From: Chromera velia
Lineage: Eukaryota > Sar > Chromeraceae
Reading direction: 5' to 3'
Length of the DNA: 38,982 bases
NCBI GenBank assembly: GCA_018398765.1
Contig: JAHBMJ010000908.1
Coordinates: forward strand, 1-38,982
A program made the position numbers and the translations under genes. The notes below the pieces were generated by a model that saw only the letters and a program-made list of their open reading frames with translations, was not told the origin of the DNA and did not search any database. Positions 1 to 10,135 of the stretch are shown here, piece after piece. Each line of letters begins with the position of its first letter. Positions within the stretch are counted from its first letter, which is position 1.

Positions 1-27
1 TATTTGAAAGAATTACTGGACAACCGG
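1..27. mobile_element. Fragment: right end of the inverted-repeat element
   Basis: These bases match the last 27 bases (861-887) of the element copy further right and, like that copy, are followed by TATGT. The window therefore opens at the end of another copy, whose remainder lies outside. No reading frame here is convincing. Confidence 0.6.
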
Positions 28-234
28 TATGTCTTTCTTTTGTCATCCTTGTTCTGTCATTTGTTCTTTTCTGTTCATAAAAATTCCTTCCCAGGCCAAC
101 ACGGCTTAATCAGTGCGTTGGCCATCTGGACCTCTCTTCTGCACCAAGTTACTGACCCTCTGGTCCATCCGAGTTCCTGTATGATGAAATCAAGCATCCC
201 TTGTGAGGTACCATCTGCTGCTATACCCATCCTC

Positions 235-510
235 AGTCCCAGGTCCTAGAAATCTGGCTTAGATGGTCATCAAACCTTCTAGGAAGCGAAAAAAAAAATC
301 TAAAAAAAATGAGGTCTCCAAATAAAAAATGTGAATTTTTCACAACAGGTTCAAAAATGTTGCTTAAGCCACCCTAGTTGTACGAAGCTTTTTTTACTTT
401 CATTCAATGCCATATGGTGGGAGATTTACTACAAAAAAAATCAGCTTCTGGTGTGGCCTATTTCTTAAGCTATGATAAATCTAGTATTTGAAAGAATTAC
501 TGGACAACCG
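235..510. mobile_element. Partial copy of MITE-like element (right part)
   Basis: Bases 235-511 repeat at 611-887, 376 bases further on, with no difference seen by eye over about 277 bases. This copy has only the right-hand part of the element; the sequence left of 235 differs. It ends in the same inverted terminal sequence and abuts the left end of the complete copy. The repeat is non-coding, AT-rich and has several A-runs, as expected of a short non-autonomous DNA transposon. An internal segmental duplication is the alternative. Confidence 0.6.
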
Positions 511-511
511 G

Positions 512-886
512 CGGTTGTCCAGTAATTGTAGCTACAAAAAATAAACAAAAAATCATGTGAGTCAGATACAAAAACTCAAAAGAAACCATGTTATTCAACT
601 TATAGCCGGGAGTCCCAGGTCCTAGAAATCTGGCTTAGATGGTCATCAAACCTTCTAGGAAGCGAAAAAAAAAATCTAAAAAAAATGAGGTCTCCAAATA
701 AAAAATGTGAATTTTTCACAACAGGTTCAAAAATGTTGCTTAAGCCACCCTAGTTGTACGAAGCTTTTTTTACTTTCATTCAATGCCATATGGTGGGAGA
801 TTTACTACAAAAAAAATCAGCTTCTGGTGTGGCCTATTTCTTAAGCTATGATAAATCTAGTATTTGAAAGAATTACTGGACAACCG
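512..886. mobile_element. Complete MITE-like element with 16-bp terminal inverted repeats
   Basis: The segment starts with CGGTTGTCCAGTAATT and ends with its exact reverse complement AATTACTGGACAACCG (871-886), giving 16-bp terminal inverted repeats on a 375-bp AT-rich sequence with no open frame. Size and ends fit a miniature inverted-repeat transposable element. The right end joins TATGT, as at position 28. No transposase is visible and a target-site duplication could not be assigned, because the left neighbour is itself a copy of the element. Confidence 0.6.
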
Positions 887-1136
887 GTATGTACTCTGTT
901 CGTACGCATGCATTAACGCTTCCGAAATGTACGTACCTGCATGCATGCATGTGCGCGCAGTTTGCGCCCACTCTCGTCATGCATGGACTTCACGTGCGTA
1001 TATGGAATATACGCTTTAAGAAAAGAGCTGCATGCATATATACATAGGTTCATTTGCAGTACATACCATGCAGTTTTGCAGTACATACCGATCCGCCAGG
1101 TGGTTGCCCGTACCTCTCAATAGACAAAACAGTCGG

Positions 1137-1244
1137 ACACCGGACCTCCTCTGGGTACGTTGCCTTGAGAGAAGCTTTACGAAATTAGTAACACCGGACC
1201 TCCTCTGGGTACGTTGCCTTGAGAGAAGCTTTACGAAATTAGTA
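1137..1244. repeat. Two tandem copies of a 54-bp unit upstream of the first gene
   Basis: Bases 1137-1190 and 1191-1244 are the same 54-bp sequence repeated head to tail. The array ends 133 bases before the ATG at 1378, so it lies in the promoter or 5' leader of the first gene. Being identical, it is either recent or maintained. Confidence 0.85.
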
Positions 1245-1377
1245 CAAGCAGATTACAATGTCTTGCAACAGTTCAAACAACAGTTGCACATCAGTTCGTC
1301 CCTTCCAGAGTTTTTCTTGACGACTTTCGTCCGTACCGTGTCTGAAGACTGTAGAGCACTAAGAACAGTCTGCAGCA

Positions 1378-4076
1378 ATGTCCCGAAAAGACATTGAGCA
1401 GATCAATGAAGCCTCCCAAAAGCTGTTTGAGGAGTTTGCTTCCGACCGTAATAAGGGGTTTACCTTCTCTGACTTTGTCTGGTTCGTTCGGCACTGTTGC
1501 TTCCTCTCTAACGAACTCCACCATGACAACCTTCTTGACATTTTCCACAAGCTTTCGGGGGGGAATGTCAACCGACCGATGTCCAAAGACGCTTTCAAAT
1601 CAGGCATGGGTCATGTTGCTGACATTGTGTTTGGCGACAACAGTGCACAGAGCGTGCTGAAAGTGATCAAGCACTCCAAGGAGAAGCGCGATGAGCTCTT
1701 CGAACACGCGCACGCAGAGCCTGTGTGTATGCGACTGTCAAACTACCAGATCCTCTCTGCAGCCTACGAATACAAAAAGTCCCTGAAGAGTGTGTACTGC
1801 TACTACGCCAGCAGGAAGGCCTCAGACCCCCGACCGAACATCGAGGACATCCCCCAAATGACCCAAAAGATGACAGCCCGTTCATTCCTTCGTTTCTGTA
1901 AAGTCACAGGAATGATTCCCATCGTCATGGTTGAAGAGGAGATCGTCGAACAGATGCGAAACTTTCTCGCCTTCTGCTCAGACAAGGACACAAAGACATT
2001 CTTCGAAAGAGACAAACTCATTCAAGATCTAAATGACGCAACTGACGCAGACAGAAAAGCCGAAGAAGCAGCAATGCTCACACAACAAGGCATGTCCCCT
2101 GCCAATCGAAGAGTGAATCTTTCCCTTTTCCAACCCACGAACGATCATGCCATCGGAGAACCGCAACTTGAGTTTCCGTTCTTTGTGGAGATTCTGGTGG
2201 CAGTTTCCCTCACAGCCCCCCCGAGGGTCACACACCAGAACGACGCCGCCTGTGTGCACAGAGTCCACGCAGTTCTTCGAGGGCTCCTTCAGCTCCCTCC
2301 AGACGGGCGCTTTCCCTCTGCAGGATTTGATGTGGAGGAGTATGTGAAGCTTCCCCGTCTAGTCCCTCAGTTCCCTCCCCCCACCGGCTTTTCGGAGAGG
2401 GAGGCTGCGAAGGTGGTCAAGAGCATGCGTATGGGAGCGATGTCAAGAGCTGCCTCCCTACGTCGCGTTGTCTCTCAAACGCCGTCTGCGCGAGGAGGGG
2501 ACAGGGGAGCCGGGTTCGGATTTGACGGCACAGCAACGGGGGACGTGGAGGGAATGGCTGCGTCAGGGTCGTTTGAGAGAAGCCCCACAGGACAGAGGGA
2601 GGGCAAAGAGGGGGGGGATGAGAATGACAGCGATTTGGGAGAATATGAAAAGGACTCAGAGAACGAGGGGGCAGCAGAGCTCCCGCTCGACTTTGAATCA
2701 GAATACGACGACGAGTCAGTAGGTCCAGAGGAGTTATTGGAGTTCTGTGAGAAGAGGGAGGCAAGAACGTTCATCTCTTCCGCCTTCAAACCTCTTCTTG
2801 ACCCCCTTCCCCCTCCTCCCTTCCGTAAATTAACAGAGCCACCGAAAGACAAACTGAAGGAATACGTCGATCCCGACGAGGCCCGTCTAGCAGCTGTAAA
2901 GAAGAAGAAAAAGAAAAAGAAGAAGGCTGACAAGAAGAAGGGGGGGGACGAAGAGGATCCTGTAGTTCCGAACAAACCCGTGTTCATGCACATGAGACCT
3001 CCGGTGCCCTCCAAGGTGAGCGGGCAGTGTTTGTGAAGGACATCGTGGATGCACTGGGAAGGAGAAGAAACAGAAAGTGTGTGGGTGGGAACGATGTCTC
3101 TGTTGCTCTCTCTTTCTTGCGTTGGAAAAGGAGTTAAATTGTCTGCTTTTGGCCACTCCTCTGCGCAAACAAGCGCTTCGAAGGGTCCCATAAAACTCAA
3201 ACGCCTCGTTCTCCTTCTCTTTTCTCCATATTTCCCTCTTCGTTTCTCTGGGTACCGCATTGTGCGTGTGTGTGAGAGAGAGAGGGGGGGAGAGAGAGCG
3301 AAGTCAGCTTCCAGCCCCTTCTCCGAAGGGCAGTGCGTGATCCCTGCCTACATGTTTGCCCGCACAAATGAATCAACGCAGGTTATTCCTCCCCAACACG
3401 ACCGTGAGCCCTTCGTGCGAACCCTCAAAGCCTTCAGGGAGAAAGTGGAGGCGGCGCACACAAAACTCTCGGGGCCCATTCCCCACCGCCCCCTCCCTGC
3501 AACTCTCCGGGAGTCCCTGGTCCCCCCTGTCTGTGAGGAGAATGGTGTGACAACACTGATCGCCTCCTCCCTTGCCCTCAGAGAGAACCACCACAGAGCC
3601 AAGGGTCTCTTTCTGCTCGTCAAAGCAAGAGAGCGCTGGGTGGAACTCCGAAAGAAGAAGGCCCTAGACAGGAGAGGCAAGCTGATCCCGGAGGACATGG
3701 CGAAGAAGGTCTGTCAAGTGAGATGCTGAAAGGAAGGAGATGTGGGCTTTTTTGTAAAAGCCAAATTGCCTCCGAAGGTCTTTTTTGTAAAAGCAAAGTC
3801 CAGTTAAGCGCCCTCTCTCGCGCAAAAAATGAAAGGTGCACGCCCAGCCAGACGAAAGAAACAGTAATTCCAGTGCTGACTGTGATACAGTTTTTCTCCA
3901 CTCCTCACTTATTTCAAATATCGTCCCCCTCACTGCCATCTCTGCAGTATCCAATTCCAGAAGAAGACCTTCCTCCCAAGTGCGACAAGAACCCGGTCAG
4001 TAGGGGGGAGGGGGTGCTTGCATATCGGAGACGAATAGACGGACAATGACCTGGACAGTCAGATATACACTCATTT

Positions 4077-4110
<34 letters not shown>

Positions 4111-6044
4111 GAGGGGGGTGGGAAGAGAAGAGAAAGAGTTGTGAAAGCTGGCAATCAAACAGTCTGGCAGTCGCATATGTGGAGCTAGAGAATCAAAACC
4201 TCTGAGCGGTGTGCTCGACCAGTAGTCTTTGAGACCCAAGCAATTAAAAACAAATGGGTGCTTCTTGTCCTAATGAATGCAAAGGGACACACAAAGAATT
4301 CAGCTTCAAGTTTCATTCCTCTTCGGCTGTCCTGTTGTCCTTGAGTTCTTTCCTTGTCTAACTTCACTGATTCTCTTTGTTTCTCTTCCCTTCTGTCCTG
4401 TTGTCCTTGAGTTCTTTCCTTGTCAAACTTCACTGATTCTCTTTGTTTCTCTTCCCTTCTGTCCTGTTGTCCTTGAGTTCTTTCCTTGTCAAACTTCACT
4501 GATTCTCTTTGTTTCTCTTCCCTTCTGTCCTGTTGTCCTTGAGTTCTTTCCTTGTCTAACTTCACTGATTCTCTTTGTTTCTCTTCCCTTCTGCCCTGTT
4601 GTTCTTGAGTTCTTTCCTTGTCTAACTTCACTGATTCTCTTTGTTTCTCTTCCCTTCTGTCCTGTTGTCCTTGAGTTCTTTCCTTGTCAAACTTCACTGA
4701 TTCTCTTTGTTTCTCTTCCCTTCTGTCCTGTTGTCCTTGAGTTCTTTCCTTGTCTAACTTCACTGATTCTCTTTGTTTCTCTTCCCTTCTGTCCTGTTCC
4801 CTTCTGTTCTCTTCTTCTCCCCTCGATCTGCAGATGAACCCCCTCCTCTCGAAGGCCGCCCGGGTCCTCCAATCAGACGCCCGTCCGTACGAACACACGG
4901 ATATCCCCCTCCCCTCACTTCCCCTCGATGGCGAATCCCTCGGACGCATGAGCACCCAGGAGGTTGCAGAGGGAATTCTGCCGGGGAGGGAGGTGGCCGC
5001 AGTGCCGGGACCCGGGTCCTCAACTGCGACCATAGATCCACGGACTGTCGCAATCTCACGAAGCATGAGAGAGGAGGAGGAAGAGGTGTGCCCCTCAGCC
5101 GCCTCGGTCCTCTATTTAGAGGAGCACTGTGCAGATGATATCAAACTCCTTCCACCTGCCCTTCATGTGTATTTTCTGCACGAGGCCGCGGCGGGGCTGG
5201 CCGCTTTGGGGCTCTTTGGTGAAGGGCTTCGCATCCTTTCCGCCGCCCTCCGCTCCCACGTGCCCCAGCTAGGAGACGGGCACCCAGACGCCGCCTTGTG
5301 CTGGAGCACTCTGGGGTCCATTTCCTTCAGTGTGGGGGAATATGAGGTTGCTGCTCGGGCTTTCTTGAAGGTCAGGCATGTGTTTGAGTCTGAGCAGATG
5401 GAGGACTTATTGAATCGGTCTGCTGTGTTTCGTGTGTGATCAAACCTTTTTGGTCAGGAATTGTTTCGCTCTGGGTATGTGCGTGAGCGTACTCGGGCTC
5501 CCTTCATGCGTGCGCCTTTCTTTCTTGCTTGCTTTCTTCCTTTCTTTACTCGTTTGATTGTTTCTTTGTTTATTTCTGTCTGTCTGTCTGTCTGTATGTA
5601 TGTATGTATGTATGTCTTTCATGTATTTTGACTTACCTGCTTACTTTCTTTCTTTCTTCTTTGTCTCTGACTGATGGTTGTGTCTGTTTTCTCTTTCTGC
5701 AGTGCCGACAGGTTCGAGAGTCGACGGTGGGAGAGAACTCACCTGTGACAGCTGCCACCTACCTGAACGTAGGTGCGTCCATGCTGATGCTGGACAGGGT
5801 CAGGGAAGCTTTCGCCTTCACGAAACTCGGACACACTCTCTTGTCTGCAACGTTGGGAGAGAGTCACACGTGGACATTTGAAGGCAGACGGAACCTCCGA
5901 CTTGTCCTGCAGGCAGCGGAATGGATCTCGGGGGGCGTGCTCCCTCCCGCTTTCGAGGTCCCCCATCTCTACTGGGTCCCGACGCCTGCCTTTGTGGGGG
6001 GGAAAAAGAAGAAAAAGGGAGGTGACAAGGGAAAGAAAAAGTAA
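1378..6044 (+). CDS. EF-hand-like / TPR-repeat protein, five exons, 982 aa
   Basis: Exons by frame and splice site: 1378-3015, 3334-3717, 3948-3995, 4834-5370, 5703-6044 (TAA stop). All four introns are phase 0. Residues about 13-90 have an EF-hand-like pattern (DRNKGFTFSDF) but no full calcium loop. The middle is acidic and low in complexity, followed by a lysine run near residue 510. The last 200 residues carry two helical repeats resembling kinesin-light-chain TPRs (LGDGHPDAALCWSTLG, then VGENSPVTAATYLNVG). The C-terminus is lysine-rich. TPR proteins of this shape are often scaffolds, including flagellar ones; that role is a guess. No enzyme motif was seen. The 48-base third exon is the least certain: it has good borders and keeps frame but little content. 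The second exon could instead end at 3708, also in frame. Confidence 0.7.
4078..4107. repeat. (AC)n microsatellite in intron
   Basis: A run of alternating A and C in the same intron as the 66-bp minisatellite of the EF-hand-like/TPR gene. Confidence 0.9.
4331..4792. repeat. 66-bp minisatellite, seven units, inside an intron
   Basis: Seven near-identical 66-bp units run from 4331, with a further partial start at 4793. They differ at a few positions, for example TCTAAC against TCAAAC and one CCTTGA to TCTTGA change. The top strand is pyrimidine-rich and leads straight into the acceptor at 4831-4833, so the array enlarges the polypyrimidine side of the intron 3996-4833. Because 66 is divisible by three, both strands stay open through it, which creates false ORFs. 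Confidence 0.9.
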
Positions 6045-7470
6045 AAAGGCAAACACACTTCTCCCCATGGGTCTGCTACTCCAAAGGTGTGACAGTGTTA
6101 CAAAGTCTGCTTGCTTGAGCATTTTCGATAATGAACAACATGTACAACATCTGACAACAATGTTTAAAACATACATACTGCAAATTTATATTCGAAACCA
6201 TAGATTCTAACTCACGGTTTTGATATTTTTTTCGAAGGTCAAACAATTTCTAGAACAGTTTACAAAAACCTTTCCTTATCTAGTTCCTTTTATCTTCTAA
6301 TATCTTAAAATTATCTCCCAATTAAAAGTTCCTCTAAACACACATATGGGCCTAGTCACAGCATACAGGTAGCCGACTCAGGCTAGCTGGCTAGGTGACC
6401 CTGGCTAGGACCCTGGCCACTTAGAAACAGCATGCAAAATTTTGTATATGGATTAGGAGCATACGAGGCCACCGCCAGCCCAAACGGCCCTTGCAAAAGG
6501 GAGGAGACGGGAGTGACGGGCTAGCTGATGGAAGGAGTCAGCAGTGCATTTATTCTTCTGGACCTAGTCCTGGACGATTGACTCTTACAAACACATGCAG
6601 AGCAGCATAAAGGAAATATAGTTCGATCAGACGTAGGTGCACTGGCATATATATATGGGACAATGGCAGCCTAGGTAGGAGCATACTAGCTAATACATTT
6701 GTAAGTTGATGTTGTATTGATGTTGTTTATTGAAGCAAGACGCTGTCAAACTAGCTGTCATACCAAATTACCAATAATAATTCAGGCTCTTACCTACACT
6801 GAAACCTAGACTAGAACCATACTAAATTAAACGACTGTTAGTCATAATATATAGTAATTTATGTGTTATCATCCCTTCTAGAATGACCAAGTTTAACTTG
6901 AAGTTGCATTGAAACCTAGTTTAGTTGTAGGTTCAAAATACTAGGTTGAAATTATCATTGACATATGCATGCGCGCGGGAGTGGCATTTCATACAAAGAC
7001 TGTTGAAAGACAAACTACACTTATTACTATCTTACTACTAGACTTATTACTGACATACATGCACTCTCAGGCTCACAACAAGGGTGGTTCTTGAGGTCAA
7101 AGACAGGGGATGCTGCGGCCCAGTTTGCATGGCCAACGAGCGAAACTGACAAACTGTCTTTGAAATGAATCAAAACCCTGAATTAATGTAAGTTCAATCC
7201 TCCTGCTTCCACGTCTCATTGGACGCAGAAATTCCTCTCCTCTCATGCAGCCTCTACCCGCAGTGTTTTTGACCGGTAGTCAGTTTTCTTCCATCTTCAG
7301 TCAGACGTTCCGTTCTGCATCTAGCTGCGACATTTATTTCCTTTTCTCTGATGTCCCATGCGATCCTTGCGCAAGCAATACATCTCCCTCCTGCCTGCCT
7401 ACAAGCCGGTGCAAGGATAGTCGATTGGTCAACAAAATTCCGTAGGACGAATCTGGCTGAGAAGACTCTT
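6045..7470. other. AT-rich spacer between two convergent genes
   Basis: No convincing gene. It holds the 3' flanks of the TPR-like gene and the cupin-like gene, whose coding ends face each other. From about 6180 to 7070 it is AT-rich with many stops in all frames. A patch at 6370-6420 repeats the word GGCTAG several times. No transposon ends or RNA gene were recognised. Confidence 0.6.
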
Positions 7471-8828
7471 TCAACAACACCACTCCGCAATGAGAATTTC
7501 CAATCCGCCCTCTCCGGTTTCCCCCCCTTCGCTCATATCAGTTATCCGAATACTCTGAGGTCCCTGCAGCCAGAGAATGTCGCCTCCCAGAATCTTGAGA
7601 GGGACGCCCTCTCCAGCATTGAGGCAGATCCCCTTCTGAGCCTCCGAGCCTTCCTCCTTGCCGTTCTCCGTGTCCTTCCTCTTCAGACACTTGTCAAGTG
7701 CCTCTCCAACCAAACCGTCTGAACGAGAGCTCCAGAGCTGCACAAATCATTTGCAAAGACAATAAAGAGAAGGGACAGACGGACAATAGAGGTAGAACCT
7801 TTCGTTGAAAAAAGACAAGAAATGCACACCCAGCCAACTGAGGGAGGGGATCGCTTAATTTCCCAGCAAAACAACATGCAGACAGTGTACTCCCTTGGCA
7901 GGAATGCGACGAGGCAATTAAAGAACCAGCAGGCACAGAGGAACAAACATTCCGCGGCTCCAGGTAGAATGTACAGCTACCTGTAGCTCAGGAACACGAA
8001 GGGGGAGAACATATCCCTCAAGCGATACCGGTCTACGTCTACAAAGACGTAACACCGTCCACAAGAGTCGCTAAAGAGAGTCGCCTTCCTCGTTCCAAGA
8101 GAGGACCACGAGAAAGCAGGTGGCAAAAGATCGCAATTCTTGAAAGGAAAAAGCGGTTGAGGTCCAACAGCTTATTACTGTACCTGTGACAATGCGGTCG
8201 TTTTGTACACGCAGAGAAGGAGGAAGAGACTTTAGAATAGCCGAACGAGAAGGGCCGGTTTATGTTAGACCGTGAAGCTGAACAAAAGTATGCTTACCTT
8301 CACCTTAGCCCCTTTCAAAAAGATGACCAGGCCACAGAAGCCGTATGTGGCAGCGACATGTCCTCCCTTCTCCGCCTTCACCCTGTAGGTTCGCATTCTG
8401 TCTTTGTTGATCTCCAGCACGTGACCAGGTGCCTGCTCTGGTGTCAAGGGGCCGGCAGGCTTGCAGTCTTCAGGAGGCGGTTTGAGGATTTCAATGTCAA
8501 GGCAGTGCATGTCGCCTGTAAGGGCGGTAATCTGGTGAATGATGGGCTTAACACCATGACGAGCGAATACGGCCCCCCCATACTGAATGGAGTCGTCCCA
8601 TGCGGGTCGGTGGGTGGGATTGTTATGGATCGAAATGTTCGCCAAGAAGACAAAGAGAGAATCCTGACTGTGTCTGTGGAAGAGAGTGCTGTGCCCTTTC
8701 TCGAACTGGACACGAATGGCGATGCAGTACTCGTTTTTGAAGATCGTGTGGTGGGAGGGCTCGTCAGACACCTCCACGTACTCCGGCAAGTCGCCGCCGG
8801 GCTTCTGCGCCACGTCTGCACAACTCAT
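7471..8828 (-). CDS. Cupin-like protein, two exons, 265 aa
   Basis: Exon 1 is 8828-8298 (177 codons) and exon 2 is 7737-7471, with a 560-base intron (donor GTAAGC, acceptor TGCAG) in phase 0. The start is the first in-frame ATG; upstream in-frame sequence has none. Residues about 20-100 carry a cupin-type pattern: a hydrophobic strand, GHSTLFHRHSQDSLFVFL with an HxH pair that could bind metal, then glycine-rich strands. The reading frame fits a small RmlC-like beta-barrel, with a second possible strand set in exon 2 (GGDILWLQG). Substrate cannot be told; cupins range from isomerases to dioxygenases and storage proteins. No signal peptide is obvious. It is head-to-head with petC, 500 bases apart. 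The last ten residues of exon 2 are less certain. Confidence 0.65.
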
Positions 8829-9328
8829 TGTTGAGGGTAAGATGCCAAGGTTCTCTCTGTGACCACCTGAAAAGGAAGACTTTGAAGCGGGTACTTCGAG
8901 TGCCAGTGTCAGTGAAGACGGGATGCGGAATTGGCGGTTTTGTGTATGTTTTCGCACTAGCTTGTAGGCAGTAGTGTAGACTTTTTGGTACACGACAGCA
9001 TCCCGTCTCTGCGTGCGTCAGTTCCCGTCTCCTGAACTCGAGGTGTCTAAAAAATTTTAAGCCACATGAAGCTCGAGCCGAACGCCGCGGCCCGCGCGCA
9101 AAAAGGACACGAAAAACTTTTTGGGTGCGATGCCATTCGATCGTTTTCCTACATGAGAGTTTTTGCGTGTCTCGAGGTGTTCTGTGCATGATCAGTGAAG
9201 AAAAGAAGGAGACTGCAGGGTGAGTTTCTGAAGTCTTGGAAGGACAAACTGTTTAGGTCCTGTGTCGCGCTTTTCGTTGAGTTTTGCTGGAAACCGGCTG
9301 CACGCGTCACAGAAGTCCAGACATAAGA
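8829..9328. promoter_or_regulatory. Shared divergent promoter region, cupin-like gene / petC
   Basis: The 500 bases between the two outward-facing start codons must hold both promoters and 5' leaders. No TATA box or defined motif was identified. The cupin frame stays open without an ATG to about 8993, so leader sequence probably accounts for that part. Confidence 0.45.
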
Positions 9329-10135
9329 ATGAAGACCGCTCTCGTCATTTTTGGCACCCTCGCCACTGCCGAGGCTTATGTCGGTTCTCCTTCTCCTCTT
9401 TTCGGGAGAGCGAGGCGAGCAGCTGCTCCTTCTACTGCACTGAAAGGTGATCTTTTTTCTGATGAGGACTATCAGATGGATGCCAGTGAGAGAAGCTCTC
9501 TCCTCCCTGAGGACAAGGAAGAACAGTTGGCTCTCATCCCTCAGGCAACAAGAGACGTGATGGAGGCCAGAGCACTTCGAACATACGCAGAGAGCGTCGC
9601 ACTTCAGCCTGAGTTGAGAACACGAAACACGCTCCTTGCAGCAATCACCCTCGGGTTGTGGGGAATTCCCGTAGCCCAGGCTGCCTATGTCTACCTCTCC
9701 TTCTACATTGGGGCTGTGAAGCCTGAATCAAGTGCAGGTGTTGAGGCCAAGGATGCCCTTGGAAACTGCATCAACGTGAAGAAGTGGTTAGAGGCGCACA
9801 AGACTCCTGGGGCCAGAGAGCTCGTCCAGGGTCTCAAGGGTGATGCCACCTACCTGATTACTGATGAGAGCGGGAGCCAGTTGAAGGACTTCGGGTTGAA
9901 CGCCGTGTGCACCCATCTCGGGTGTGTGGTTCCTTGGGTCGGGGCTCAGGGCAAGTTCATGTGCCCGTGCCACGGTTCCCAATACAACTCTGACGGTGCA
10001 GTCGTCAGAGGGCCCGCCCCCCTCCCCCTTGCCCTTGCTCACGTGAACGTGAACGATGCAGGCAACGTCCTTGTCAAGCAGTGGACGAAGGACGAGAAGG
10101 ACTTCCGTACCGGAGGAACTCCTTGGTGGGGGTAA
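9329..10135 (+). CDS. petC: Cytochrome b6f Rieske iron-sulfur protein, plastid precursor
   Basis: Intronless, 268 residues, ATG at 9329, TAA stop. It carries the 2Fe-2S cluster of the b6f complex, which passes electrons from plastoquinol to cytochrome f or c6 in the thylakoid. Both cluster-binding boxes are intact: CTHLGC (C194, H196, C199) and CPCHGS (C212, C214, H215), followed by the conserved [12 protein letters not shown] stretch. A single membrane anchor lies at about 101-127. The start [21 protein letters not shown] looks like a short signal peptide with cleavage near A16, followed by an Arg/Ser/Ala-rich transit peptide. This is the bipartite leader expected when the plastid has extra membranes. 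Usual Rieske length is about 180, so some 80 residues are leader and linker. The ORF extends upstream of 9329 only without an ATG. Confidence 0.95.
   Translation: MKTALVIFGTLATAEAYVGSPSPLFGRARRAAAPSTALKGDLFSDEDYQMDASERSSLLPEDKEEQLALIPQATRDVMEARALRTYAESVALQPELRTRNTLLAAITLGLWGIPVAQAAYVYLSFYIGAVKPESSAGVEAKDALGNCINVKKWLEAHKTPGARELVQGLKGDATYLITDESGSQLKDFGLNAVCTHLGCVVPWVGAQGKFMCPCHGSQYNSDGAVVRGPAPLPLALAHVNVNDAGNVLVKQWTKDEKDFRTGGTPWWG

Noticed and set aside
4185-5066. 293-codon minus-strand frame with repeated Arg/Glu/Lys/Gln-rich 22-residue units
   Set aside because: It is the antisense of the 66-bp intronic minisatellite and of a well-supported exon; a 66-bp unit keeps every frame open once it lacks stops.
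8829-8993. N-terminal extension of the cupin-like protein
   Set aside because: The frame is open but its only upstream start would be GTG; the first ATG is at 8828.
9788-10042. Minus-strand frame across petC
   Set aside because: Antisense shadow of the conserved Rieske domain.
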